From positions 10,338 through 74,337 of the forward strand of contig CABOHA010000001.1 in assembly GCA_902399975.1 (NCBI GenBank): 64,000 bases of DNA, written 5' to 3'. The position numbers were made by a program, and so were the translations under genes. The DNA is from Coriobacteriaceae bacterium. GTDB lineage: Bacteria > Actinomycetota > Coriobacteriia > Coriobacteriales > Coriobacteriaceae. A model generated the notes under the pieces. The model had not been told where the DNA came from. It saw only the letters and a list, made by a program, of their open reading frames with translations, and ran no database searches. The stretch's first letter is position 1. Each line of letters starts with the position of its first letter. Positions 1-8,156 of this stretch are shown one piece after another.

Positions 1-2
1 AG

Positions 3-1787
3 TTGCTCGATGAGAACGTCGTGCGTGCCTTTACGGCCAAGGCAGGACGCGGCGGTTTTGGCGGGGGTGGCAAGCGCGATGCGCAGCGCCGCGCCCAGCA
101 GGAGCGCTTCCGTCGTGCCGTTGCTCAAAAGGGTGAGACGGATGCCGAGGCTGTTGAGAACGAGGTTGCTGCCGAGTCGCAGAGGCCCGCGAAGGAGCAA
201 AAGCCCGTGGAGGCCCAGGAGCCCCAGCGTCGCCGTGGTGCCCACTTTAAGGCTGCGCAGCAGGATGTCGCGCATGAGGTTGAAGAGCCTTCCGAGGCTG
301 CAGACGATGTTGAGGAGTCTGCCAAGAAGGCTCCGGGTTCATGCCGTCCCGGGCGTGGTTTTGCGAGGCGCGCGTATCCCGTAAGGCGTCAGGAGAAGGG
401 CGAGCCGGCTTCGACCGCTCAGGCCGAGAAGGCCGAACAAACCGAGAAAACCGTTGAGCCGGCGGCTCGCGAGCAGCAACCTTCCGAGTCGCAGCCTGCG
501 GCTGACACTGAGGTCAAAGCTCAACAGACCGCTGATAAGCAGGCTGGGGAGAGCGCCTCAGGCAAGCCCCGCCGTCGTCGTCACCGCGGCGGTCGTGGCT
601 CAAATGCCGAGGCCGCGGCCGAGAAGACAGCGACACAAAACGGAGATGAGAAGGCCGAGACTCCGGTGGATCAGGTCAAGCGCCAGCCGGCGAAGGAGGC
701 CAAGTCCGATCGTCCGCAAAAGCGCTCGTCTGCGCCCAAGCAGGAACGTAATACCCGGGCAGATTCCAAGCGTAAGCCTCATGCACAGGCTGAGCCTGCC
801 GCGGCTGATAGTGCTACCCAGCAGCCCGAGTCGGCCGTCCACGGCGAGGTATCGGCGTTTGCCCTTGCCCGCGTTTTGGGCAGGCAGCTGCTCAAAGTTG
901 TCCCTACGCCTACGGCGCTCTCTAAGATCAAGGAGCAGCAGACTCAAATTGTTAAGGTCGAGGGCAAGGACGGCAAAAAGGCGCCGCAGCGCACTCAGCA
1001 CAACGAGATGTCCAACCGCAAGATTGCCGAGGAAATCGCAATCATCCAGGCTTGGATCGAGCAAAACCGAGGTGCCGATACGCCGGTTGCCTCGCGCCGC
1101 CAGCGTGCCTACCAGATTTTTAACGATGAGAAGGCCTTTGACGGCAAGCACGGCGAGCGCCTAATTCGGCGTATGACCGAAAAGGGCATCAGCATGCAGG
1201 CGATTAAGGTCGCCCCCAACCGCCCCGTTCACTTTACGGGTTTCTTTACGCTGGGCGCCGATAAGCCGTTCATTATGGTCGAGAACCTGGACACCTACGA
1301 CGAGATCGTCAGGCTGCTGCGTGGCCGCAAGCACGCCAAGCTCTTTGGCATCAAGGTGGGCGGCGTGATTTTTGGCGGCGGATGCAAGGCGAGCGTCTCG
1401 CATGCCCTGGACGATTATCTGGCTGAGATCGGCTATCGCTTTAACTACGTCTACTACGTGGGCGATATCGACCGCGAGGGCGCGCGCATCGTCGAGCAGG
1501 CTCGCAATGCCAATGTGGTTGAGATTCGCCTGCATGCCGGCATGTACCGCGCCATGCTCGCCGAGCATAAGCGTCGCGTGAAGGCCGGCGGCGAGTGCGA
1601 GCCCGCGGCTGCCAACCAGGGCGTGCCGCAGAACCTGGCCGCTACGATCAAGGACCTGCCCATGGTCACGCGCGTGCAGTTCCGCAACGTGCTGCGTGAG
1701 GGCGGACGAATTCCGCAGGAGATTCTGATGACCGCCGACTATCGGGATGGCGACTCGGGAAGCTTCGACCGCATGCTCAACAATTAG
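3..1787 (+). CDS. JetD/DUF2220-like Toprim protein with long disordered N-terminus (5' partial)
   Basis: The open frame runs in from the window edge, so the true start is probably upstream. Residues 1 to about 330 are low-complexity, rich in Ala, Glu, Lys, Arg and Gln, and likely disordered and basic. From about residue 336 the protein becomes globular. A helix-turn-helix-like stretch (about 345–395, containing RRQRAYQIF) is followed by a Toprim-like core: VENLDTYDEI at about 426, a Gly-rich GGVIFGGG, and YYVGDIDREGARI around 484–496. The spacing of ENL, GG and GDIDxEG matches the C-terminal domain of Wadjet JetD (DUF2220, topoisomerase VI-A-like Toprim). That suggests DNA binding or nicking, but no jetA, jetB or jetC is visible here and the N-terminus is not the usual DUF3322 domain. 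Function is inferred from motifs only. Confidence 0.6.
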   Translation: MLDENVVRAFTAKAGRGGFGGGGKRDAQRRAQQERFRRAVAQKGETDAEAVENEVAAESQRPAKEQKPVEAQEPQRRRGAHFKAAQQDVAHEVEEPSEAADDVEESAKKAPGSCRPGRGFARRAYPVRRQEKGEPASTAQAEKAEQTEKTVEPAAREQQPSESQPAADTEVKAQQTADKQAGESASGKPRRRRHRGGRGSNAEAAAEKTATQNGDEKAETPVDQVKRQPAKEAKSDRPQKRSSAPKQERNTRADSKRKPHAQAEPAAADSATQQPESAVHGEVSAFALARVLGRQLLKVVPTPTALSKIKEQQTQIVKVEGKDGKKAPQRTQHNEMSNRKIAEEIAIIQAWIEQNRGADTPVASRRQRAYQIFNDEKAFDGKHGERLIRRMTEKGISMQAIKVAPNRPVHFTGFFTLGADKPFIMVENLDTYDEIVRLLRGRKHAKLFGIKVGGVIFGGGCKASVSHALDDYLAEIGYRFNYVYYVGDIDREGARIVEQARNANVVEIRLHAGMYRAMLAEHKRRVKAGGECEPAAANQGVPQNLAATIKDLPMVTRVQFRNVLREGGRIPQEILMTADYRDGDSGSFDRMLNN

Positions 1788-1791
1788 GGAC

Positions 1792-1922
1792 GTGTGGCCC
1801 CGGCGGGCCGGGCATTAAGTTTGCTGCTCTACAGTCCTGCGCAAGACGAAGGCCACATTAAGTGGCCTTCTTTGCGTGCGGAACTCGCGACAAACTTAAT
1901 GCCCGGCCGGCCGGGGCCACAC
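1792..1922. repeat. Palindromic element, copy 1 of constant-core family A
   Basis: The left arm at 1792–1823 and the right arm at 1891–1922 are reverse complements over 32 bp with one mismatch. The 67-bp centre contains a second hairpin (AAGGCCAC / GTGGCCTT, followed by TCTTT) that could act as a terminator for the upstream gene, whose stop codon is only 5 bp away. A 59-bp part of the centre, starting at CAGTCCTGCGC, is identical to the centre of the element at 19720–19855. The arms of the two elements share no evident sequence. Confidence 0.9.
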
Positions 1923-1966
1923 GGCACTTTGTAGATGGCGGCTCGCTTTTCGGAACTGGGCTGATG

Positions 1967-2105
1967 TGGGACGGTGGGATTCCGCGTCCGCCTTTTCGGC
2001 GGCCGCGCCCCGCTGTGTCGCTTCGCTCCTTGCGTGCTGCGCTAGAAAACGCTTCGCGTTTCCTCAGCTCCGCACCCTTGCGGGTTCGAATCTCTCCGCT
2101 TGCCC
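1967..2105. repeat. tRNA-adjacent element bounded by T-arm-like ends, copy 1
   Basis: The left end at 1967–1982 (TGGGACGGTGGGATTC) closely resembles the 3' end of the adjacent minus-strand tRNA-Gln as read on the plus strand. The right end at 2082–2098 is a T-arm-like sequence in the opposite orientation (GGGTTCGAATCTCTCCG); its reverse complement resembles the same region of tRNA-Gln. Between them lies a hairpin (AAACGC TTC GCGTTT, 2047–2061). The element at 46383–46522 beside tRNA-Leu has the same layout and a similar centre. It is not a complete tRNA gene. Confidence 0.65.
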
Positions 2106-2144
2106 ACAAGAAAGCGCCCTGGGCCGTTATGGGCTCAGGGCGCT
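2106..2144 (-). terminator. Rho-independent terminator of tRNA-Gln
   Basis: A 9-bp stem AGCGCCCTG / CAGGGCGCT is followed on the minus strand by TTCTT. It lies directly downstream of tRNA-Gln. Confidence 0.75.
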
Positions 2145-2153
2145 CAGTTTTAA

Positions 2154-2228
2154 TGGCTGGGACGGAGGGATTCGAACCCCCAACAGCCGGCACCAAAAAC
2201 CGGAGTTCTACCGTTGAACTACGTCCCA
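2154..2228 (-). tRNA. tRNA-Gln (UUG)
   Basis: The minus strand folds as a complete tRNA. The acceptor stem pairs TGGGACG with CGTCCCA and is followed by an encoded GCCA end. The D-arm is GTTC/GAAC. The anticodon stem CCGGT/GCCGG carries loop TTTTGGT, giving anticodon TTG. The T-arm is GGGGGTTCGAATCCC. Length is 75 nt including CCA. Confidence 0.95.
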
Positions 2229-2266
2229 ATGTGTGGTGTTGCCCAAAAGCAACTCGTCTAGTTTAC

Positions 2267-3172
2267 CTAATCTGCGAGGGCATCGCAAACGCCGTCGAGT
2301 AGGCGTACGGCGAGCGTCTGCGCGTCGCTGGCCGTGAAGGTGCCGTTGTAGCGCGTCATGCCCGTGAGCTCAATGCGAATGCGAGCCGGCTTCTGCTGCG
2401 CGGCGACATTGGCGGTGCGGATGCGCTGGGCCAGGTTGTGGCACTCGGCGAGGGCAATCGTGGCGCGTGGCGCGGCGTCGGCGGGCAGCTCGTCGCTTGC
2501 GATCTCGAGCACCAGGTCAACGTCGGTTGGGACCTCGGAGTCGCAGAGCATCATGCCGCTGTTGTCGGTCGTTGCCGTGGCGATGTTCCACATGCGCGAA
2601 GCAACGCTGCGTGCGATGGGGTCCTCACCGATAACGGCGATCTGGAAGCGCTCGAGCACGTTGGCGGCGCGAGCAAAACCGATGCGGGACTCGGCTTCGG
2701 TGACCGAGGGCTTGCCCTCCCACACATGGTGCAGGCGGTTGATGTAGGCGTAGGTGTCCTGGAAGGCCATGCCGTCGGCAAACAGGCCGACATTTTCCTG
2801 GAACTGCTGCAGGGCGGCCTCGGTATGCGGACCAAAGTAGCCGTCGTCCTCGCCGCAGGCAAAGCCCAAAACGTTGAGAGCGCGCTGCAGGGCCTGCACA
2901 TCGGCGCCATGGAAATTGGGCATGCGCAGATACAGAGTGCGGTCGCCCAGCTTATACGAGGCGTCGACCAGGGCGCTCCAACAGGAGATATCGACGGCAT
3001 GACCGGCAGCAAGGCCGCTGTCGAGCCTGAAGGTGCTGACGGCCTGCTCGGTGGTGGTGCCAAAGCGCTTGTCGACAACCTCGGCGCCATCGATTGTATA
3101 GCCGAGCTGCAGAAGGCGGGACTGGACGTCCTCGACGGCTGCTCCCTGCATGCCCGTGGTAATAGGTTCCAT
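2267..3172 (-). CDS. Tandem peptidoglycan-binding domain protein
   Basis: This 301-residue protein has no obvious signal peptide. Two PG_binding_1-type domains stand in tandem. The first is about residues 8–70, with a DVQSRLLQLGY helix and RFGTTTEQAVSTFR. The second is about 88–145, with ADVQALQRALNVLGF and GYFGPHTEAALQQFQ. The order of two such domains before a larger C-terminal region recalls the actinobacterial amidase-like regulator CwlM, but the C-terminal part (about 170–301) shows none of the zinc-binding residues of an Amidase_3 enzyme. A non-catalytic cell-wall sensing or scaffold role is therefore an inference. The start ATG is preceded by a strong ribosome site (AAAGGGG). Confidence 0.7.
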   Translation of the reverse strand: MEPITTGMQGAAVEDVQSRLLQLGYTIDGAEVVDKRFGTTTEQAVSTFRLDSGLAAGHAVDISCWSALVDASYKLGDRTLYLRMPNFHGADVQALQRALNVLGFACGEDDGYFGPHTEAALQQFQENVGLFADGMAFQDTYAYINRLHHVWEGKPSVTEAESRIGFARAANVLERFQIAVIGEDPIARSVASRMWNIATATTDNSGMMLCDSEVPTDVDLVLEIASDELPADAAPRATIALAECHNLAQRIRTANVAAQQKPARIRIELTGMTRYNGTFTASDAQTLAVRLLDGVCDALAD

Positions 3173-3311
3173 GAACGAACCCCTTTCGGCGTACCATTCG
3201 TACTATTTTGAGCGTGTGTCGGATAGACAACGCGAGACAATTTATAAACATGCACTCAATAGTGTAGCAACTTGTACCCAAACTCGCTGCCCACAGGTTT
3301 TATGACCCCCG

Positions 3312-4337
3312 CTAGTTAAGGCGCTCCACAAAGAAATCTGCCATTGAGAGGAAGAGCTCGCGCGCATGCGGGTCGAGCTCGACGCCTTCGATAGCGGCCT
3401 TGGCCTTGGCGGTCAGGTCGAGCGCATAGGTGTGGGCGTAATCGATGGAGCCGGTCTCCTGGAAGATCTCCACGGCGCGTGCGAGCTGCGCAGGGTCCTC
3501 GGTGCCCGAGGAAAGGATTGCCTCGATCTCGTCGTGATAGCGCTCGTCTGACAGGGCATGCACGGCAACGAGGGTGCGCTTGCCCTCGGTGATATCGGTG
3601 CGGAAGTCCTTGTTGGCGGCCTCCTTGGTGCCGATCAAGTTGAGCAGGTCGTCTTGAATCTGGAAGGCAAGGCCCGTGTGCAGCCCAAAGGCGCGCAGTG
3701 CCTCAATCTGCTCTTCGCTGCCGCCGCCGATAATGGCTCCGGCGGCAAGCGGCGTCGCTCCGCTGTAGTACGCGGTCTTGTGCGTCGCCATGTCCAGATA
3801 ATCGTCGACCGAAATGTCAAAGCGCCCGTCGCGGACCCAGCCCAGGTCGAGCGCCTGGCCCTCGATGGTACGGACGATCATCTCGGTAAGCTCGTGGAGC
3901 ACGCGAAGCTTCACGTCTGCGTTGAGTGTGGGGTCGTCGAGAACCGTCTTGGTGACCATGGTGAGCGCCAGGTCACCGCAGTTGATGGCAAGACCGGTGC
4001 CCTCGGTAAGGTGCATGCAGGGCTTGCCGCGACGAATCTGCCCGTTGTCGGCGATGTCGTCGTGGATGAGTGCGCCCGACTGAAAGTGCTCGATGGCCGC
4101 CGCTGCGCTGCGGGCGCTCTCAAAGCTGCCGCCTACCGCAGTGGCGGCGAGCATGCAGATGAGCGGGCGGTGGCGCTTGCCAGCGTTTGCCGTAAATGCC
4201 GAGAGCGGGGTATACAGGTAGCGCTCGATATCGGCGGAAGTCGCCTGTCCGTCAAAGAACGTGGCCAGATAGTCGTTAATCTGGTCAAAGTGCTGGGCTA
4301 AAAAGCTGGTAAACGGACTGGACACGGGTTCTCGCAT
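3312..4337 (-). CDS. Polyprenyl diphosphate synthase
   Basis: A 341-residue trans-prenyltransferase that condenses isopentenyl diphosphate onto an allylic primer to make chains for quinones or lipid carriers. The family motifs are clear: GKRHRPLICML near residue 55, the first Asp-rich motif HDDIADNGQIRRG near residue 90, and the second Asp-rich motif FQIQDDLLNLIG near residue 227 (DDxxN rather than DDxxD). Product chain length cannot be read reliably from sequence; geranylgeranyl to heptaprenyl are all possible. The gene stands alone on the minus strand, about 115 bp downstream of the end of the PTS fusion gene. The start is not preceded by a strong Shine-Dalgarno, so a downstream GTG is possible. 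Confidence 0.85.
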   Translation of the reverse strand: MREPVSSPFTSFLAQHFDQINDYLATFFDGQATSADIERYLYTPLSAFTANAGKRHRPLICMLAATAVGGSFESARSAAAAIEHFQSGALIHDDIADNGQIRRGKPCMHLTEGTGLAINCGDLALTMVTKTVLDDPTLNADVKLRVLHELTEMIVRTIEGQALDLGWVRDGRFDISVDDYLDMATHKTAYYSGATPLAAGAIIGGGSEEQIEALRAFGLHTGLAFQIQDDLLNLIGTKEAANKDFRTDITEGKRTLVAVHALSDERYHDEIEAILSSGTEDPAQLARAVEIFQETGSIDYAHTYALDLTAKAKAAIEGVELDPHARELFLSMADFFVERLN

Positions 4338-4452
4338 TCTTTGATAGGTTGCATCGTTGCATTATGCAGACAACATATTGCCACATTAGGGCGTCGAGCG
4401 CGGCGGTTGAAGACGATTGGTCCATGCGGCCGCAAGTGCGGTAGGGGCTTGG

Positions 4453-6903
4453 CTAGATAAGCCCAAAGTGTTCGAGCGCGGTGACGACGCCGTCGTGGTC
4501 GATGCTGTCGGTGACATAGTCGGCCTTTTCCTTGAGGAAGTCCGGTGCGTTGCCCATGGCGATGCCAACGTCGACGGCGTTCATCAGCGAGACGTCATTG
4601 CTGGCGTCGCCGATGCCGTATACGGTTCCGTGGTGGGGATCGAGGGCGTCGAGTACGGACTGGATACCCTCGCGCTTGGTGCATTCGCGAGGCGAAATCT
4701 CGGTCACTTCGAGCTCGAGCTCGTTAAAGCAGAGCAGCGGCTCAAACGCTTGATCCTGAGCGATGCGGTTGGCAAGCGACGTGGACATTAAGATCTTGTA
4801 GGCGCTGTAATGTTGCAGCTGCGTAATTGCATCGCCCACGGTGCGGGCGTATCCTGGGGCGTCGGGCGCATCGGCACTCATGCGAACGACGCCATTGAGT
4901 CCCTCAAAACGAATCACTTCGTCCGATTGCTCAAGAATGGGAGCAAGGCGCTGCAGCATGCCGGGCGTCATCGCCAAATCGCGAATCACGTGTCCCTCAA
5001 GTTCGACATAGCCACCCGCGAGGCAGACGATGCCGGTCCAGGGCAGCTCGAGCAGCTTTGGATGGATGCAGCTCAGCGTGCGCCCTGTGCAGATAAACGC
5101 CATATTGCCCTTGGCGACAAAATCACGGATGGCTTGCGAGACCGCTTCATTGGGATAGGGGGAGAGGTCTCGCTCGCTCTCGGGAAGTTCTTGTGCCACT
5201 CGAGGGTCTTGCCAGGCGAGTGTTCCGTCGATATCGAAGAAGCAGATATCGCCGCGCTTATGGGCTGCGCTGGCGGCAGGGGAGGCCGAGGTGGTGGGCA
5301 CAAATCCCGGCTCGAGGCCCATGATCTGGTCAAAATGCTCTTTAACGCGGGGAACGGAGATGCCAATAATCACCTGGGCGGTCTTGCCCGTAATGATGAG
5401 GCCCTTGGCGCCCACCGCGACAAACGACGCATTATCTGCAACGATGGAAGGGTCTGCGACCTCGACGCGCAGGCGCGTGGCGCAGTTGGTTGCGCCCACG
5501 ATATTGCCAACGCCACCTAAAAGCTGAATTACCCGCTCGGCGAGGACGTGATCTTGATCGGATTGAATACTGACCTCGCCATTGGGAGATTGCTCTTTGG
5601 CAAAGCCGCTTCCCGTTAAACGATCGATTGCCGCGCGATTGGAGACATGATCCTCGCGGCCCGGCGTCTTAAGGTCATAGACCAAGATGAGTGCTCGAAA
5701 ACTAACAAAAAAGATGAGGCTAAAGGCAAGACCGATACCGAGCGCCAAAAGGTAGGAGCCGGCATGCATTCGCATGAGTGGGATGAAGTTGAAGGCCGTC
5801 ATTTCCATGAGACCGCCCGAGAAGATGCCGACGATGCCAAAGAAGTTCATGGTCATGGCAAGGCAGGAGGACAGGACGGCGTAGAGCAAAAAGAGTCCGG
5901 GATAGGTGAACATAAAGAGAAACTCGAGCGGCTCGGTGACGCCGCAGACCACCGAGGCGACGATGGCGGGCAAAAGGATGACCTTAAGGCCGGCGCGGCG
6001 TTCGGGTTTGGCGGTGAAATAGAATGCTGCCGCGATGGCGGGAAGGCCAAAGAGCTTGCCCCAGCCGGTGGCGGTAAAACCTGCCCAGGGCGCAAGTTCA
6101 TTTAAAGGGCGCGTGCTATGGGAGAGAATGGGGAGCAGGTTGGTCCACGTGGCGTAAATACCGTCGTGAATGACCAGATTGTCGTAATAGATGGGCATAT
6201 AGAGCAGATGGTGCAGCCCCATGGGCTCGAGCGCTCGCTCCAAAAACACAAAGATGCCCACGCCGAAGGGGCCGACGCCCGCAAGTGCGTGGCGCAGCGT
6301 TTCGGTCACAGCGTATGCGAAGGGCACGATGGCGGCCGAGATGGCGGCAAGGGCAAACACGGCAAAAAAGCTGATGAGGTAGACCAGCGAGGAACCCGAG
6401 AAGGTGCCGAGCCAATCGGGAACCTTGGCATCGTAGAAGCGGTCATGGATGGCGACGACGGTTGCCGATACCGCCAGCGGGCCGATAATGCCGGTATCGA
6501 GCGTCTTGATGCCGTCGATGACGGTGATACCGCTGGCGGGGGTCAAAGACGACGGGTACTTAAGCCCAAGGTTGTCTCCGCTCAGCTTAATGATCTCGCT
6601 CAAAAAGAAGCAATAGGCAAAATAGGCCACGAGTGCCTCGAGGCAGCAGCGTGCCGGTTGCTTTTGGGCAAGACCGATAGGCAGCGCTACGGCAAAAAGG
6701 AGCGGGAGACGTTTAAAGACCGTCCACGAGCCGCGCTGGATGATGGTCCAGAAAACGTACCAAGGGGTTCCGTATACGGCGAGGTCGCCGACGATGTCTA
6801 CGGTCGTGGCGAGGGCGGAGATACCGACCATGAGGCCTGATATAGAAAACAGCATGGCGGGCGCGAACGTTGCCCCGCCAAAGCGTTGGATTTTTTGCAG
6901 CAT
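4453..6903 (-). CDS. Alpha-glucoside-type PTS IICB permease fused to a HAD (Cof-type) phosphatase
   Basis: One continuous 816-residue frame holds three modules. A glucose/maltose-family EIIC (about 1–410, multiple membrane segments; IQRFGGATFAPAMLF at the start and CGVTEPLEFLFMF later) imports the sugar. An EIIB domain (about 455–530) carries the phosphorylation cysteine, Cys474, in ATNCATRLRV. A Cof-like HAD phosphatase (about 550–816) has FFDIDGT (Asp557/Asp559), ICTGRT and GDASNDVSLMNAV. No EIIA domain is present, so a separate EIIA is needed. I start at the second ATG, which has GAGAGG upstream and aligns with usual EIIC starts; an upstream ATG at 6921 adds six residues. The fusion implies that imported sugar phosphate is dephosphorylated at the membrane, with maltose 6'-phosphate a plausible substrate given MalQ and glycogen phosphorylase nearby. 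The substrate is inferred. It diverges from the GntR regulator. Confidence 0.85.
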   Translation of the reverse strand: MLQKIQRFGGATFAPAMLFSISGLMVGISALATTVDIVGDLAVYGTPWYVFWTIIQRGSWTVFKRLPLLFAVALPIGLAQKQPARCCLEALVAYFAYCFFLSEIIKLSGDNLGLKYPSSLTPASGITVIDGIKTLDTGIIGPLAVSATVVAIHDRFYDAKVPDWLGTFSGSSLVYLISFFAVFALAAISAAIVPFAYAVTETLRHALAGVGPFGVGIFVFLERALEPMGLHHLLYMPIYYDNLVIHDGIYATWTNLLPILSHSTRPLNELAPWAGFTATGWGKLFGLPAIAAAFYFTAKPERRAGLKVILLPAIVASVVCGVTEPLEFLFMFTYPGLFLLYAVLSSCLAMTMNFFGIVGIFSGGLMEMTAFNFIPLMRMHAGSYLLALGIGLAFSLIFFVSFRALILVYDLKTPGREDHVSNRAAIDRLTGSGFAKEQSPNGEVSIQSDQDHVLAERVIQLLGGVGNIVGATNCATRLRVEVADPSIVADNASFVAVGAKGLIITGKTAQVIIGISVPRVKEHFDQIMGLEPGFVPTTSASPAASAAHKRGDICFFDIDGTLAWQDPRVAQELPESERDLSPYPNEAVSQAIRDFVAKGNMAFICTGRTLSCIHPKLLELPWTGIVCLAGGYVELEGHVIRDLAMTPGMLQRLAPILEQSDEVIRFEGLNGVVRMSADAPDAPGYARTVGDAITQLQHYSAYKILMSTSLANRIAQDQAFEPLLCFNELELEVTEISPRECTKREGIQSVLDALDPHHGTVYGIGDASNDVSLMNAVDVGIAMGNAPDFLKEKADYVTDSIDHDGVVTALEHFGLI

Positions 6904-7130
6904 ATTCTGCCTCTCGACCATAAGCCCGCCGTGTCTGCGGTGGAACGTTTAAACAATGAGTTAATTGTAGGGGAGTGAGCGTTCGCCGCATTGTTGGTTT
7001 TGATTCGAATCGATTGGAGCATCACGGGCGCCGTTGACAGTTAATAATCGGTGCTTTGCCGATAGACGGTTTAAACAACCCAAAGAAATGCTATCGTGCC
7101 TAGCCATACATATTCATTAGAGGTGAAATC
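6904..7130. promoter_or_regulatory. Divergent promoter region with two GTTTAAAC palindromes
   Basis: The region between the PTS fusion and the GntR gene contains GTTTAAAC at 6947–6954 and at 7069–7076, each followed by AAC or AATG. They are candidate operators for the neighbouring GntR protein. The same octamer occurs at 17058–17065 upstream of malQ. Binding is inferred; only the repeats are seen. Confidence 0.4.
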
Positions 7131-7850
7131 ATGCCAAAAGCGATTTACGAAGGAATCTACCGCGAGATCCGTTCGCGCATCATCAACGGGACCTATGCGT
7201 TTCAGGAGATGCTGCCAACCGAAGCCGAGCTGACCGCGGAGTTTGGCTGCACGCGTAATACCGTTCGACGCGCCTTGAGCATGCTGGCCGACCAGATGTT
7301 TGTGCAGCCTATACACGGTAAGGGCGTGCGCGTTATTTGGCTTAAGGGCGAAACCGACATGCTGGGCGCACTCGAAGAGGTTGAGTCGTTTGGCGAGTTC
7401 GCAAAACGCAACAATGCCGTCGCATCGACCGAGGTCAAGTCTTTTGAACATTTGATTTGCACTGAGCAACTCTCTCGTCGCCTGGGCTTTAAGGTGGGCG
7501 AGGAGCTGATTCGCGTAGTGCGTGTCCGAAGCCTCAACGGCAGCGCGCGCCAAGTGGACCATGGCCACTTTTTGGCGTCGATCGCCAAGGGCCTGACCCC
7601 CGAGATCGCGGCGGATTCTATCTACGGCTATCTGGAGCACAAGCGCGGCGTCAAAGTGATGGCGAGCCGCCGTACGGTGAGTGTCGAGCTCGCCAACGAT
7701 GAAGACTGCAGCTATCTGGACCTCGGCAAGTACAACTGCGTCGCCGTTATGGAGAGCCAGTCGTACACCTCGGACGGCATCTTGTTCGAGGTCACGCATG
7801 CCCGCACACACCCCGAGATCTTCCATTACCGCGTCAATTCCAAGCGATAG
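7131..7850 (+). CDS. GntR-family regulator with UTRA ligand domain
   Basis: 239 residues. An N-terminal winged helix (about 1–75) contains IYREIRSRIINGTY and LPTEAELTAEFGCTRNTVRRAL, the GntR recognition region. The C-terminal UTRA domain (about 90–235) fits the HutC/TreR subfamily, whose members respond to sugar phosphates or other small ligands. The gene starts 227 bp from the divergent PTS–phosphatase gene and is followed by a terminator, so it is monocistronic. It most likely controls the PTS gene and perhaps malQ. The ligand is unknown; a sugar phosphate made by the PTS is the natural guess. The start ATG has AGAGGTG eight bases upstream. Confidence 0.88.
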   Translation: MPKAIYEGIYREIRSRIINGTYAFQEMLPTEAELTAEFGCTRNTVRRALSMLADQMFVQPIHGKGVRVIWLKGETDMLGALEEVESFGEFAKRNNAVASTEVKSFEHLICTEQLSRRLGFKVGEELIRVVRVRSLNGSARQVDHGHFLASIAKGLTPEIAADSIYGYLEHKRGVKVMASRRTVSVELANDEDCSYLDLGKYNCVAVMESQSYTSDGILFEVTHARTHPEIFHYRVNSKR

Positions 7851-7891
7851 CCGGCTAGCTCGCAGCCTGACGAGACTCATGCCCTCAAAGC

Positions 7892-7943
7892 GAAAACGCC
7901 CGGTCAAACCGACGATGCATCGGCTTGATCGGGCGTTTTCTCT
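7892..7943 (+). terminator. Rho-independent terminator after the GntR gene
   Basis: A long, nearly perfect stem (7892–7912 with 7920–7940; GAAAACGCCC / GGGCGTTTTC at the base) ends in a T-rich tract. Confidence 0.85.
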
Positions 7944-8156
7944 GCATTCGATAACAAATAATTGTTTATACAAAACTTGTCAAGTATCAAGTTGAAATTA
8001 CCGTTCACCGAAGTTTTTCTACCGCTCTAGTAATACTTGTTCAAACAACTAGCCAAATAGCGTATTGTACAAGTCAGCAAAAGGGGCAAAGTCCCCGAGC
8101 CAATCTCCGAAGGCGGCGGCAAAGGGTGCCGCCACGGTGTGAAAGGGTGGATTGTA
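7944..8156 (+). promoter_or_regulatory. Leader region of the maltose-type ABC operon
   Basis: The AT-rich stretch 7960–8065 holds near-palindromes of the TTGTTTATACAA type (about 7970) and TTGTTCAAACAA (about 8037) that could be operators. A small hairpin (GGCGGC / GCCGCC, 8112–8133) sits just before the start. No promoter can be placed with confidence. Confidence 0.35.

Noticed and set aside
2040..2100. A second tRNA gene beside tRNA-Gln
   Set aside because: Only a T-arm-like sequence is present; no acceptor, D-arm or anticodon arm can be formed.
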